Source: Chloroflexota bacterium (GTDB lineage: Bacteria > Chloroflexota > Dehalococcoidia > SHYD01). From it: a stretch of 52,465 bases of DNA. A model generated the notes under the pieces. The model searched no databases. It was not told where the DNA came from and was given only the letters and a program-made list of their open reading frames with translations. Below, one piece after another: positions 24,831 through 32,908 of this stretch. Each line of letters opens with the position of its first letter. Position 1 is the first letter of the stretch. The position numbers and the translations under genes were made by a program. The stretch is from positions 1 to 52,465 of the forward strand of contig JACPQN010000134.1 in NCBI GenBank assembly GCA_016190485.1. Reading direction: 5' to 3'.

Positions 24831-26026
24831 CAGCGGCTGGCTCCGCCGGGGCGCGCCGCAGTCACGCGGTCATACACGGCGCGCGCCTCCCGCGCGGCAC
24901 GCTCCCAGGTGAACTGTCCCGCCCACTGAATGCGTGCGTCCCGCGCGCCTGGCGAGGGATCCGGGGCCAGGGCGGCGGCTATGGCCTGGGCCAGCGCGCC
25001 GGGCACGGGCGGGCAAAGCCTGCTGTCTGCGCCCGCGACCTCAGGCAGAGCGGCAGCGTTGGCGCAGACCACCGGTGTCCCGCAGGCCAGCGCCTCCAGC
25101 ACCGGCAGCCCGAAGCCCTCGTAGAGGGAGGGGAGAACGAAGACGCGCGCGGCGTTGTAGAAGAGCGGGAGGTCGTCTTCTGGCACCGCGTCCAGCCAGT
25201 GGAGCATCCCCTGGACGCCCAGCCGCTGTGCCAGCGCCTGGAGGCGGGCACGCTCGGCCAGGTGGTAGGGCGCGCCGACTTTGAGCAGCCGGAGGTCCGG
25301 ATGCGACGCCTGCACCAGCGGCAGCGCCCGCAGCAGCGCCTCCAGGTTTTTCCTGGGGTCCTCCGACCCCACGTAGAGGAGGTAGCGCGCGTCAGGTCGC
25401 AGGCCGTAGCGCGCCCAGAAGGAGTCGGGCACCAGGCAGGGCCGGAAACGTTCCCGGTCCACTCCCAGCGGCGCCACCTGGATGCGGCCGGCCGGAATAT
25501 CCAGGCGCTCCACCAGCGTGCCCTTGGTCCAGTGCGAGTCCGCGAGCAGAGCATCGGCCCGCGTGAGTCCGTGCATGGCCAGGCGGTCGAACCACCGGTG
25601 CACGGGATGGCGGTAGGAGCAGAGCCTGGGGTCGTCTCTGAGGAGATAGGGGATGATGTCATGCACGGTGACCACAACCGGGGGGCGGGGGCGTCGCCAC
25701 GCTAGGGCGGAGGCCAGATTCTGGGAGGAGAGATGGTACACGTCGGCGTCGTGCCGGGGAAGCGTCAGCGGGTAGTGAGCGAAGAACGCGCCCAGGTCAA
25801 CGCCGGGCAGCCGGCGGGACAGGGGCGCTAGGGCAGGCCCACCACGGCGGGCAGGCTCTTCAGCCTGAGCGTCCAGGCCCAGGCCGCGCAAGGCCGGCAG
25901 CAGGCTGGCGGCATAGCGGGAGGTGCCCGTCACGCCCACCTCCCGTCGGGCAAGCAGCAGCACCTTCAGGGCGGTTGCCCCTTCTGCGCTCGTACCTGGC
26001 GCGTTGGACTGACCAGCCGCCTGCAT
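24830..26026 (-). CDS. GT4-family glycosyltransferase
   Basis: GT-B enzyme of 398 aa. Motifs: VVVTVHDIIPYLLRDD in the acceptor domain, YLLYVGSEDPRKNLEALLRAL and [20 protein letters not shown] with CGTPVVCANAAALPEVAG in the donor domain. The last 40 residues (FTWERAAREARAVYDRV) parallel those of the GT4 at 14416-15573, so the two are close paralogues. The start is ATG 26026 with AAGGA 8 nt upstream, 11 nt after the stop of the GT2 gene; the long open frame further upstream is a shadow of that gene. Confidence 0.9.
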   Translation of the reverse strand: MQAAGQSNAPGTSAEGATALKVLLLARREVGVTGTSRYAASLLPALRGLGLDAQAEEPARRGGPALAPLSRRLPGVDLGAFFAHYPLTLPRHDADVYHLSSQNLASALAWRRPRPPVVVTVHDIIPYLLRDDPRLCSYRHPVHRWFDRLAMHGLTRADALLADSHWTKGTLVERLDIPAGRIQVAPLGVDRERFRPCLVPDSFWARYGLRPDARYLLYVGSEDPRKNLEALLRALPLVQASHPDLRLLKVGAPYHLAERARLQALAQRLGVQGMLHWLDAVPEDDLPLFYNAARVFVLPSLYEGFGLPVLEALACGTPVVCANAAALPEVAGADSRLCPPVPGALAQAIAAALAPDPSPGARDARIQWAGQFTWERAAREARAVYDRVTAARPGGASR

Positions 26027-26037
26027 CGAGCGTGTCC

Positions 26038-27183
26038 TTACCACGAGGTCCTGCGCCGGGCGCTGAGATAGTCCCAGAGGGGCGCAGCCCACGCTGCAAA
26101 CTCCAGGAGGGTAAAGGGGACCGCGGCGGCCGCCTCGGTTGCCGTAACACGCCTGTCCAGTGTGGGGCTTACCCGGTAGGCGAAGGCCAGGTAGCGCAGT
26201 TTGCTCAGAGCGCTGTGGGCCACGGCCGCCACCCACAGGGCCAGCAGCCAGGGCCCGGCCCAGAGGGCGGCCAGCGGAGCCAGGAGCATAGCCAGCCCCA
26301 GGAGGGACGTCCGTAGCGCAGTCCACGCCTCCTGGCGCGCGCCGAAGCTGCCGCCGTGCAGGGCCACGTTGCGCAACCAGCGGCGCTGCTGCCGGACGTA
26401 GGCAGAGATATCCTCCGGGTAGTGGGAGGCCACCTCGCTGGCGTGCACCTGCCGCACCAGCACGCCGGTGCGCTCCAAGGTTTTGGCCAAGTGGTAGTCG
26501 GTGCCGGTAGGAGCTGGGGCAGCAAAGCCTCCCGCCCGCTCCAGCGCCTGCCGGGTGATCGCGGCGTTGCGCCCGAGGAGGCCGGCGCTGTCCCGCGGCC
26601 CGCTGGCCCAGGCGTAGATGTCCGCGGCCCACCGGAAGCGCGGCAGCAGCGAGGCCGACCACTGCTCCGGCAAAGGGCGCGATCCGCCCGTGGCCGCTTG
26701 GGCCTCGCCCTGGAGCAGGGGCGCCAGGGTGCGCTGGAAGCTGAGGTCGTCCAGCAGGCAGTCGGCGTCGGTAAGATAAACGATGTCGCCGCTGGCCCGC
26801 TGGAAGCAGCGGCGCAGGGCCCGCTGCTTCCCTTCTCCAGGCTGCTGCCGGAGGAGGATAAAGCCGGGCCTCCGATAGCGTTTGGCCAGCGCGAAGGTGC
26901 CGTCGCTGCCGCCGGCGCAGAGCACGTACTCCAGGGTGGGATACTGTAAGGCCTGGACACTCTCCAGATGGCGGGCAAGGATGGGAGCTTCGTTCCAGGC
27001 GGCCACCAGAATACTCACCCGGGGCGTGCCTGCCGGCTCTGGGAGGGGCTGCTGGCGCGCCCGGCGCAGAGCCTCCGCCGCTGGGCGGTCCCGGCGCCTG
27101 CGGGCCAGGTTGCGTCCAGCAGCCAGAGTCAACCCTCCAAGCAAGAGGATAGGGGTGAAGTCGCGATCCATGGTAGGCAGCAT
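26038..27183 (-). CDS. GT2-family membrane glycosyltransferase
   Basis: Processive-type or cellulose-synthase-like GT2 of 381 aa. An N-terminal membrane segment (about 9-24) is followed by the GT-A domain: VSILVAAWNEAPIL, then VYLTDADCLL (DAD metal motif), GTDYHLAKTLE (general-base region) and QQRRWLRN, which is the QxxRW motif of processive enzymes. Two to three transmembrane helices near 285-330 complete it. It probably extends a lipid-linked or polymeric glycan at the inner face of the membrane. Confidence 0.88.
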   Translation of the reverse strand: MLPTMDRDFTPILLLGGLTLAAGRNLARRRRDRPAAEALRRARQQPLPEPAGTPRVSILVAAWNEAPILARHLESVQALQYPTLEYVLCAGGSDGTFALAKRYRRPGFILLRQQPGEGKQRALRRCFQRASGDIVYLTDADCLLDDLSFQRTLAPLLQGEAQAATGGSRPLPEQWSASLLPRFRWAADIYAWASGPRDSAGLLGRNAAITRQALERAGGFAAPAPTGTDYHLAKTLERTGVLVRQVHASEVASHYPEDISAYVRQQRRWLRNVALHGGSFGARQEAWTALRTSLLGLAMLLAPLAALWAGPWLLALWVAAVAHSALSKLRYLAFAYRVSPTLDRRVTATEAAAAVPFTLLEFAAWAAPLWDYLSARRRTSW

Positions 27184-27196
27184 CCCTCTCCCGACA

Positions 27197-28489
27197 TCAT
27201 ACCGAAGCCACCCAGGGCTCCACCACCTGCGCCCAGGGGGTTCCCTTGCGCCAGCGGTAGGCCAGGCGCCCCTGGGAGGTCAGTGCCAGTTCCTGGCTGT
27301 CCTCCCGGTACTCGCCCTGCCGGCCGCGATGGGCGCAGGCCAGGGCCACCGATAGCGGTGGGGAGTCGTCATCATCGGGTAGGGCAGTGACCAGGCCCGC
27401 CAGGTACCGGAAGGCCTTATCGGCCCAGCCGCAGGCCGGCAGCAGGTCCCTGAACTCCGGCATCGTGGGTGGCGCCTCCTGACTGACCAGGGAGCCGAAG
27501 CCGTGCGCCGTGGCGAACCCACCGCTGGCCAACTGCCCAGCCAGCAGCCAGCGCCGCGTCGGCTCGGGAGGAAAGCTCAGTCCCCACGGATGCAGCAGCT
27601 CCGCCGCCCGGAGGATGTCGCCCGTGGCGGCAATCCAGCGGGGGTAGCGGTTGACCTTGGGGCCAGGATACACCACCTGGGGAAAGGCGCCGTCGCCGTC
27701 TCGCCACCGCAGCACAAAGGCCATGGCCGCCAGCGCCCCCTCCAGGTAGCGCTGATCGCGCAGGCGGTGGTAGGCCGCCAGCAGTCCTGGGGCGCAGCGG
27801 GCGCAGTAGAAGGGAAAATACTTCTCCAGCCGGACGCGCCCCAGGGTGTTCTGGGCGATGGCCCCATCCAGGGGACTCCCTCCGGCCCTGCGCTGGTGCG
27901 CCAAGATCGCGTCGGCAGTGGGGCGCACATAGCCCTCCAGGAGATCCTCTCGTCCGGTCAGGTCGGCCAGCAGGCACAGCGCCTCTACCAGGGTAGCCGC
28001 TTTGTTGGGCACGAAGGACGGCGTCTGGGGATCATCCCAGAAGCGCCGCTCTTGCGGGCGCCACAGGCGGCCCAGGTAAAAACCCAGGAGGTTGCGCTGG
28101 GCCGCCTGTAAGTAGGGCTCCCACGACTCCTGGCCCACGCTCCGGAGCGCCTGGGCCAGGAGCAGCAGCCCCACGTCTGCGGCTGCCTCATGGGGGGTGC
28201 CGCCCGAGCCGGGGTTTTGCTCGAAGCGGGAGTTGCGGAAGCTGCCGCTGGCCGACTGGTTCCGGAGCAGGTCGTCGGCGGCCCGGCGCGCCTTCTCCAG
28301 CCAGCGCGACTGGCTGGTGCGCTGAAAGAGGGTGAGATAGCCAGCGATGATGCCCTCGTAGCGCCAGTCCAGGCCCGCTCCGCAGTAGACCAGGTTGTCC
28401 CGCCACCAGTGCGCCACAGGCCCCCCGTAGCCGTCAGGTCCCCGCATGGTGTCCAGCCAGCGGTCCAGGCGCCAGACCGCCCGCTCCAC
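27197..28489 (-). CDS. alpha/alpha-toroid protein, glycoside-hydrolase or epimerase-like
   Basis: A 430-aa all-helical protein with repeated paired-helix motifs (YEGIIAGYLTLFQRTSQ, WLEKARRAADDLL, EALCLLADLTGREDLLEGY, GLLAAYHRLRDQRYLEGALA), the pattern of (alpha/alpha)6 barrels such as GH88/GH105, GH127 or N-acylglucosamine 2-epimerases. Acidic and aromatic residues (RYEG near 43, HEAAADVG near 98, ACGWADKAF near 352) line what would be the central cavity. No signal peptide is present. The start is a GTG at 28489. The exact activity is not recognisable; a role in glycan modification is inferred from the operon. Confidence 0.7.
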   Translation of the reverse strand: MERAVWRLDRWLDTMRGPDGYGGPVAHWWRDNLVYCGAGLDWRYEGIIAGYLTLFQRTSQSRWLEKARRAADDLLRNQSASGSFRNSRFEQNPGSGGTPHEAAADVGLLLLAQALRSVGQESWEPYLQAAQRNLLGFYLGRLWRPQERRFWDDPQTPSFVPNKAATLVEALCLLADLTGREDLLEGYVRPTADAILAHQRRAGGSPLDGAIAQNTLGRVRLEKYFPFYCARCAPGLLAAYHRLRDQRYLEGALAAMAFVLRWRDGDGAFPQVVYPGPKVNRYPRWIAATGDILRAAELLHPWGLSFPPEPTRRWLLAGQLASGGFATAHGFGSLVSQEAPPTMPEFRDLLPACGWADKAFRYLAGLVTALPDDDDSPPLSVALACAHRGRQGEYREDSQELALTSQGRLAYRWRKGTPWAQVVEPWVASV

Positions 28490-28512
28490 CGCCGTGCCCG
28501 TCTGCGCGAGCG

Positions 28513-29358
28513 TCAGGACGCTCCTCCTTCGGCAGGCCCTTCGACGTTGCTCAGGACAGGCTCAGGACAGCGCCCTTTTCGGGCCAGGATCAGGGTGCAG
28601 CGGGAAGGTCCCTTCCTGGAGGCGGGCGCCAGCGCCGCGCGATACCCAGCCTCGCACCGGTCCGCCTGGCCGGGCTCGCCGAGGGCGAGGGCCAGCCGTG
28701 CCCGTGCCGCCCAGAGAAGGGCGCTGAGGCTACCCAGCTTGATCTGCTGTAGCGAGGTGTACCCGGCGGCCACCAGCTCCCGGCCCAGCGTTGCCGCCGC
28801 CGGGGGGGAGCCGAAGGGGTGTCTACCGAGCAGTGGGGTCAGCAGCCGCCCGAGGAGGCCTGGCGTCACTATCGCCAAGACGCCGCCGTCGGTCATGGCT
28901 GCATGGATGGCTGCCAACCGTTCTCGCCAGGTCTCCCGGAGGGGCGTCGTCCATAGGACGAGGGGGTAGACGCCGGGAAGAGGAGCGGTTCCGGCCAGGG
29001 GGAGCTGCGCCACGGACGCGGCTGAGCCTGAGAGCGGGCCGTGGGCCAGCCCTTCGGCTCCGCTCAGGACAAGCCCTTCGGCTCCGCTCAGGACAAGCCC
29101 TTCGGCTCCGCTCAGGACAAGCAGGCCGGCTACTGCCGCCGCGGTACCGCTATCTTCGGGCCAGAGCGCGGTGGAGGCGCCGGCCCGCAGCAGCCCCTCG
29201 TAGGCACAGGTGGGAGTCGAGGCCAGCAGGAGCAGCGGCTCCTCCGGGCTGCGCGCCGCGTACAGATGGGCACAGGCCAGGTCCAAGGCCAGACGATACT
29301 CCAAAGACACGCCTTGGGGGAAAACCGCTGTGGGCGTCCAGGGGGCTGCCGTGCTCAT
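28513..29358 (-). CDS. degenerate methyltransferase-like protein containing repeat-derived segments
   Basis: A 281-aa protein. The part around TTPLRETWRERLAAIHAAM and TDGGVLAIVTPG resembles the end of a Rossmann methyltransferase, but motif I is not recognisable. Residues about 80-103 are three exact copies of LVLSGAEG, encoded by a 24-bp tandem repeat, and the C-terminus CPEPVLSNVEGPAEGGAS is encoded by another palindromic repeat copy. Both insertions keep the frame open. The stop-to-start junction with the upstream GT4 is ATGA, so the gene is embedded in the operon. It may be decaying or may tolerate the insertions in loops. Confidence 0.65.
   Translation of the reverse strand: MSTAAPWTPTAVFPQGVSLEYRLALDLACAHLYAARSPEEPLLLLASTPTCAYEGLLRAGASTALWPEDSGTAAAVAGLLVLSGAEGLVLSGAEGLVLSGAEGLAHGPLSGSAASVAQLPLAGTAPLPGVYPLVLWTTPLRETWRERLAAIHAAMTDGGVLAIVTPGLLGRLLTPLLGRHPFGSPPAAATLGRELVAAGYTSLQQIKLGSLSALLWAARARLALALGEPGQADRCEAGYRAALAPASRKGPSRCTLILARKGRCPEPVLSNVEGPAEGGAS
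28523..28572. repeat. palindromic repeat copy, translated as protein C-terminus
   Basis: Contains CCTTCGGCAGG, CCTTCGACG and two CTCAGGACAG cores of the dispersed palindrome family. It encodes the last residues (CPEPVLSNVEGPAEGGAS) of the gene ending at 28513. Confidence 0.65.
29048..29119. repeat. three perfect 24-bp tandem repeats inside a gene
   Basis: Three exact head-to-tail copies of a 24-bp unit beginning AGCCCTTCGGCTCCGCTCAG (29048-29071, 29072-29095, 29096-29119). The unit is a form of the palindrome family (CCTTCGG...CTCAGGACA). Each copy adds LVLSGAEG to the encoded protein without changing frame. No spacers, so it is not a CRISPR array. Confidence 0.9.
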
Positions 29359-30563
29359 CTCGTCAGGGTCTCCTGCGCCAGCGGGTGAGCTGTTGGCTCC
29401 AGGGCCTTGCGGTAGACTTCTTCCAGCCGGGCGCCCACCTGGCGCGCGTCATAGCGTGCCTCCGCTTTCCGGCGGCCAGACTCGCCCATGCGCGCGCGCA
29501 GCGCCGGGTCCGCCAGGAGCCCGCGCAGCCGCGCGGCCAGCGCCGCCGCGTTTCCCGGCGGCGCCAGGTAGCCGTTGAGGCCATGATCCACCACTGCCTG
29601 GACGCCGGGGAGGTCGCTGGCCACCACAGGCGTGCCGCAGGCCATGGCCTCGATGAGCACGACCCCGAAAGCCTCGCCCCGAGTGGTGGAAGGCAGCACG
29701 GCCACGTCCGCCAGGGCGTAGTAGAGCGGTAGCTCGGTGGGGACGACCGGTCCCACAAAGCGAACGCGTGCCCCGAGACCTGCTTCCTGGGCCGCCTGCT
29801 GGTAGCGAGGGCGCAGATCGCCATCGCCCACCACCACCAGCGCCGCGCCGGGGAGGCTGCTCAGCGCCTGGAGGAGCACCGGCACGCCCTTGAAGTAGTG
29901 GGCACGGTCCAGCGCCCCAACAAAGAGGGCCACCGGCTGCTCCTCGCCGACGGCGAGGGATTGCCGGAGCCCACGCGCGTCCAGCCCCGGCCGGAAGATC
30001 TGGGTGTCTACGCTGTTGGGCAGCTCCTGGACGAGCTGAGGGGGAAGGGAAGCCAGGCGAGACCGGGCGGCGTAGTCCAGGGTGGTGGCCAGGACCAGCC
30101 GGGCGCTCCGGAGCACCCCCTCTCCTGCCAGCCGGTGGTGCGCCTCCGCCAGCCAGGAGAGGGGCCAGGGCAGCACTACGTCCTGGTGGTAGGTAGCCAC
30201 GTAGGGCACGCCGTAGCGAGCGCTGGCCCACCAGACCTGCTCGCCGCCGAAGTAGAAAGGGTAGTGCAGGTGGACCAGGTCGAAGGGCCGCAGCGCAGGC
30301 GCCAGCCCCCTGAGCAGGGGCGCGTTGCCGAAGCGGATGCGAGGCTGCAGCCGGCGCACGGTAACGCCGGGCGGATCATCCGTCTCGCCGTCTGGGCCTA
30401 GCCCTCCGTCCGGCGGGCCTGCAGCGGTGAAGACGTGGACATCGTGGCCCAGGAGTGCCAGTTGAAAGGCGTTCTGATAGGCCACGGCGCCGGTGCCACC
30501 CCGGTAGGGGGGGAAGGTGGCCGTCACGTGGGCTATACGAAGGGGACTGTGTGGGTGACCCAC
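29355..30563 (-). CDS. GT4-family glycosyltransferase
   Basis: GT-B enzyme of 402 aa. N-terminal RIAHVTATFPPYRGGTG is the typical glycine-rich acceptor/donor loop; DLVHLHYPFYFGGE and TYHQDVVLP follow. The donor domain has VALFVGALDRAHYFKGVPVL, VVVGDGDLR, AVLPSTTRGEAFGVVLIEAMA (E-x-F-G variant of the EGFG signature) and CGTPVVASDLPG. The start is GTG 30563 with AGGA 7 nt upstream. The stop overlaps the following gene's ATG by 4 nt. Confidence 0.9.
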   Translation of the reverse strand: MGHPHSPLRIAHVTATFPPYRGGTGAVAYQNAFQLALLGHDVHVFTAAGPPDGGLGPDGETDDPPGVTVRRLQPRIRFGNAPLLRGLAPALRPFDLVHLHYPFYFGGEQVWWASARYGVPYVATYHQDVVLPWPLSWLAEAHHRLAGEGVLRSARLVLATTLDYAARSRLASLPPQLVQELPNSVDTQIFRPGLDARGLRQSLAVGEEQPVALFVGALDRAHYFKGVPVLLQALSSLPGAALVVVGDGDLRPRYQQAAQEAGLGARVRFVGPVVPTELPLYYALADVAVLPSTTRGEAFGVVLIEAMACGTPVVASDLPGVQAVVDHGLNGYLAPPGNAAALAARLRGLLADPALRARMGESGRRKAEARYDARQVGARLEEVYRKALEPTAHPLAQETLTR

Positions 30564-30594
30564 CCGGTTGTCCTGCCTTTCGGCGGGCGGAACT

Positions 30595-31695
30595 TTACCA
30601 GTGGACAGCCCAGCGTACCACGCGGTGCCAGGTCTCGAACAGCGGGTTCACCATAGTCTTGGCGAGCCTGGCCAAGGGATGCTGCAGCTCCTCCAGGAGG
30701 AGTTGACCGTCGCAGCCCGCCAGCAGCGCCGCGTCGGAGGCCCGACGGGAGGCCTGGGTGTGCCGCCTTGCCGCGAGAATGTCGGGGAGGTGAGCGAGGA
30801 CCCACCCGTAGGTCTGGAGCTTGCCCCAGAAGGCCCGGGGGCCGCGCAGCAGACAGTAGCCCAGCACCAGCAGCTCCACGGCCAGGAGCGCGGGCGCCAG
30901 CAGCGCCAGGGTGCGCCACTGGTAGAGCTTCAGGAGCATTGCCGGGCGGTTGCGCTCCAGGAGCTGGAGCTTCTCCGGTGTGAAGCGTGGCTGGAAGTCG
31001 TGGAGCACCACCGACCGGGGCACGCACAGGCTGCGGTAGCCCGCCAGCGCAGCCCGCAGGGAGAGGTCGGTATCCTCCAGGTAGAGGAAAAACGAAGGGT
31101 CGAAGCCTCGCAGCCGGTGAAAAAGCTCTCTCCGTGTCAGGAAGGCGGCCCCCGACACCGCGGGCACGCTCTCGACCAGGGTCCACGCTTCAGCGGGATC
31201 GTTGTAACCCCGGCAGGGGGTGATGCCCGTGTAGTGGGCCGCGTTGCCGCAGGTGTTGACCCTGGCGGGGTTGTGGCGCAGCAGGATCTTGGGTGTCACG
31301 AGGCCGGCCGCGGGGTTCGCGTCAAGGGCCGCTACCAGCGGCTCCAGCCATCCCGGAGTAAAGACCAGGTCCTGGTTGGCCACGGCCAGGAACTCCCGGT
31401 GCGCTGCCTGCAAGCCCGCGTTGGCCGCCGCACCGTAGCCGGTGTTCTGGCCCTGCTGGAGCAGGCGGACTGCGGGAAACTCCCTCCGCACCAGGTCGGG
31501 CGTACCGTCGGTGGAGGCGTTGTCAACCACCACCACTTCCAGCCCATCGCCGCTGCTCTCCAGCAGGGAGCGCAGGCAGTCCCGGATGTAGCCCGCGCCG
31601 TTGTAGGTCACCACCGCCACCGTGACCCGCTGGGCCGCGGCGACGTGAGGAGACGTCGTGGCGTGGGACCTGGGAGCGATGGCGCTAATGGTCAC
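30595..31695 (-). CDS. GT2-family glycosyltransferase, rhamnosyltransferase-like
   Basis: GT-A enzyme of 366 aa. Motifs: VTVAVVTYNGAGYIRDCLRS, VVVDNASTDGTPDL, QNTGYGAAANAGL, NQDLVFTPGWL (in place of a DxD), VSGAAFLTRRELF and FDPSFFLYLEDTDLSLRA (acceptor/base loop). This is the layout of rhamnosyl or galactofuranosyl transferases that add single sugars to lipid-linked glycans. A hydrophobic patch near 285-305 (LALLAPALLAVELLVLGY) may anchor it to the membrane. It overlaps the start region of the preceding DPM-like gene's end by 11 nt. Confidence 0.9.
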   Translation of the reverse strand: MTISAIAPRSHATTSPHVAAAQRVTVAVVTYNGAGYIRDCLRSLLESSGDGLEVVVVDNASTDGTPDLVRREFPAVRLLQQGQNTGYGAAANAGLQAAHREFLAVANQDLVFTPGWLEPLVAALDANPAAGLVTPKILLRHNPARVNTCGNAAHYTGITPCRGYNDPAEAWTLVESVPAVSGAAFLTRRELFHRLRGFDPSFFLYLEDTDLSLRAALAGYRSLCVPRSVVLHDFQPRFTPEKLQLLERNRPAMLLKLYQWRTLALLAPALLAVELLVLGYCLLRGPRAFWGKLQTYGWVLAHLPDILAARRHTQASRRASDAALLAGCDGQLLLEELQHPLARLAKTMVNPLFETWHRVVRWAVHW

Positions 31696-32722
31696 GATGA
31701 CCTCCTAGAGGTCGCTCCTCCAGGGAGAGCATGCGCCGCTCCAGGTCCAGGAAGGTGCTCCGGAGGACATGGAGGAGAATGCCCGTGAAGAGGGTGATCA
31801 GGCCCACCGAGACGCTCATGATGGTGATCAGGGCGTAGCCTACCGCCAGCTCGCTGGTGCGCTGGTAGATGTCGGTGACCAGGGCGCCCAGGAGCAGGCC
31901 CGCCAGGAAGAGGGCTGCTCCGGGCACGCCGAAGAAGAGGAGCGGGCGGTGCCGGCCCACCAACTGGAGGACGCCGTTGAGGACGTGCAACCCCTGGCGC
32001 AGGACGTTCCGCTTGGGGGGATCGGGGTAGAGGGCGGTGATGGGCATCTCGACGATCTGCAGCCCGAAGTCCCTGGCGGCGAACTGCATCTCCGACTCCA
32101 CGCTCAGCCCCTTGCTGCCGAAGACCAGCGCGTCGATGGCCTTCCTGGAGAAGGCCCGGAAGCCGCTCTGGGAGTCGGTGACGGCCGTGCCTGAGCCGGC
32201 GTTGGTGGCCAGGGTGATGGCCTGCTGCCCGAAGCGCCGCATGCCGGGGATAGCCCCGTCGGAACTCGCGAGGAAGCGGGAGCCGATGACGATATCCGCC
32301 TGGCCCGAGAGGATGGGGCCCAGCAGGGAGTGCAGCTCCTCCGGGCGGTGCTGGCCGTCGCCGTCCAGCAGCACCAGGACATCCGCCTCGGCGGTGCGGG
32401 CGAAGCGAAACGCGGTGTTCAGGGCCTCTGCCTTGCCCTGGTTCACCTCGTGCTGGAGGACGGTGGCGCCTGCCGCGCGGGCGATCTCCGCCGTGCGGTC
32501 CTGGGAGCCGTCGTCCACTACCACCACGGGCAGGCCCAGGAGGCGGGTGGCCAGCACCACGCTGCCGATGAAACGCTCCTCGTTGTAGGCAGGGATGGCC
32601 ACGAACGTCTTGGCCGCGACGGCGCCGGGCGCCGGCTCCACGGGCGCCAGGGCGGGAGCGCCGGGCCTTCGGGTCCGCTGGCCGGTCTCCGGTGGTTTCT
32701 GAGGGGATGCGTCTTCTGGCAT
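31685..32722 (-). CDS. polyprenyl-phosphate glycosyltransferase (GT2, DPM1/DPMS-like)
   Basis: A 345-aa membrane enzyme that transfers a sugar from a nucleotide sugar to polyprenyl phosphate. The GT-A domain shows FVAIPAYNEERFIGSVVLA, VVVDDGSQDRTAEIARAAG, VLVLLDGDGQHRPEEL (DGDGQ metal motif) and GSRFL. Two C-terminal transmembrane helices (PLLFFGVPGAALFLAGLLLGALV and GYALITIMSVSVGLITLFTGI, each given in part) are typical. ATG 32722 is chosen because AGGAGG stands 5 nt upstream; the open frame to 32905 is repeat-derived sequence. It likely supplies the lipid-linked sugar donor of the locus. Confidence 0.9.
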   Translation of the reverse strand: MPEDASPQKPPETGQRTRRPGAPALAPVEPAPGAVAAKTFVAIPAYNEERFIGSVVLATRLLGLPVVVVDDGSQDRTAEIARAAGATVLQHEVNQGKAEALNTAFRFARTAEADVLVLLDGDGQHRPEELHSLLGPILSGQADIVIGSRFLASSDGAIPGMRRFGQQAITLATNAGSGTAVTDSQSGFRAFSRKAIDALVFGSKGLSVESEMQFAARDFGLQIVEMPITALYPDPPKRNVLRQGLHVLNGVLQLVGRHRPLLFFGVPGAALFLAGLLLGALVTDIYQRTSELAVGYALITIMSVSVGLITLFTGILLHVLRSTFLDLERRMLSLEERPLGGHRDH

Positions 32723-32814
32723 GGTAGCCTCCTCGCCGCCGCCCTGGGCCAGCGCCCAGAGGTGTCCAGCCTGGGCGGAGGTTCTGGCGGTTGGCCTTAA
32801 GCGCAGTGTCCAGC

Positions 32815-32890
32815 GCCCTTCGGCAGGCTCAGGACGGCGCCCTTCGGCAGGCCCGTCGAGGGCCTCAGGACGCGGCTCAGGACGAGGGGC
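32815..32890. repeat. palindromic repeat cluster between two operon genes
   Basis: Contains CCCTTCGGCAGGCTCAGGAC followed by partial copies GCCCTTCGGCAGGCC, CGTCGAGGGCCTCAGGAC and CGGCTCAGGAC. It fills most of the 186-bp gap between the genes starting at 32722 and ending at 32909; the frame is open through it on the minus strand but the strong ribosome site is downstream. Confidence 0.7.
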
Positions 32891-32908
32891 GGCGGCGCTG
32901 GTCATGGC

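Noticed and set aside
26027-26662. Upstream extension of the GT4 gene at 24830
   Set aside because: This part overlaps the GT2 gene in another frame, lacks homology and the ATG at 26026 has its own ribosome site.
29048-29119. Possible CRISPR array
   Set aside because: The three repeats are directly adjacent, with no spacers and no cas genes anywhere in the window.
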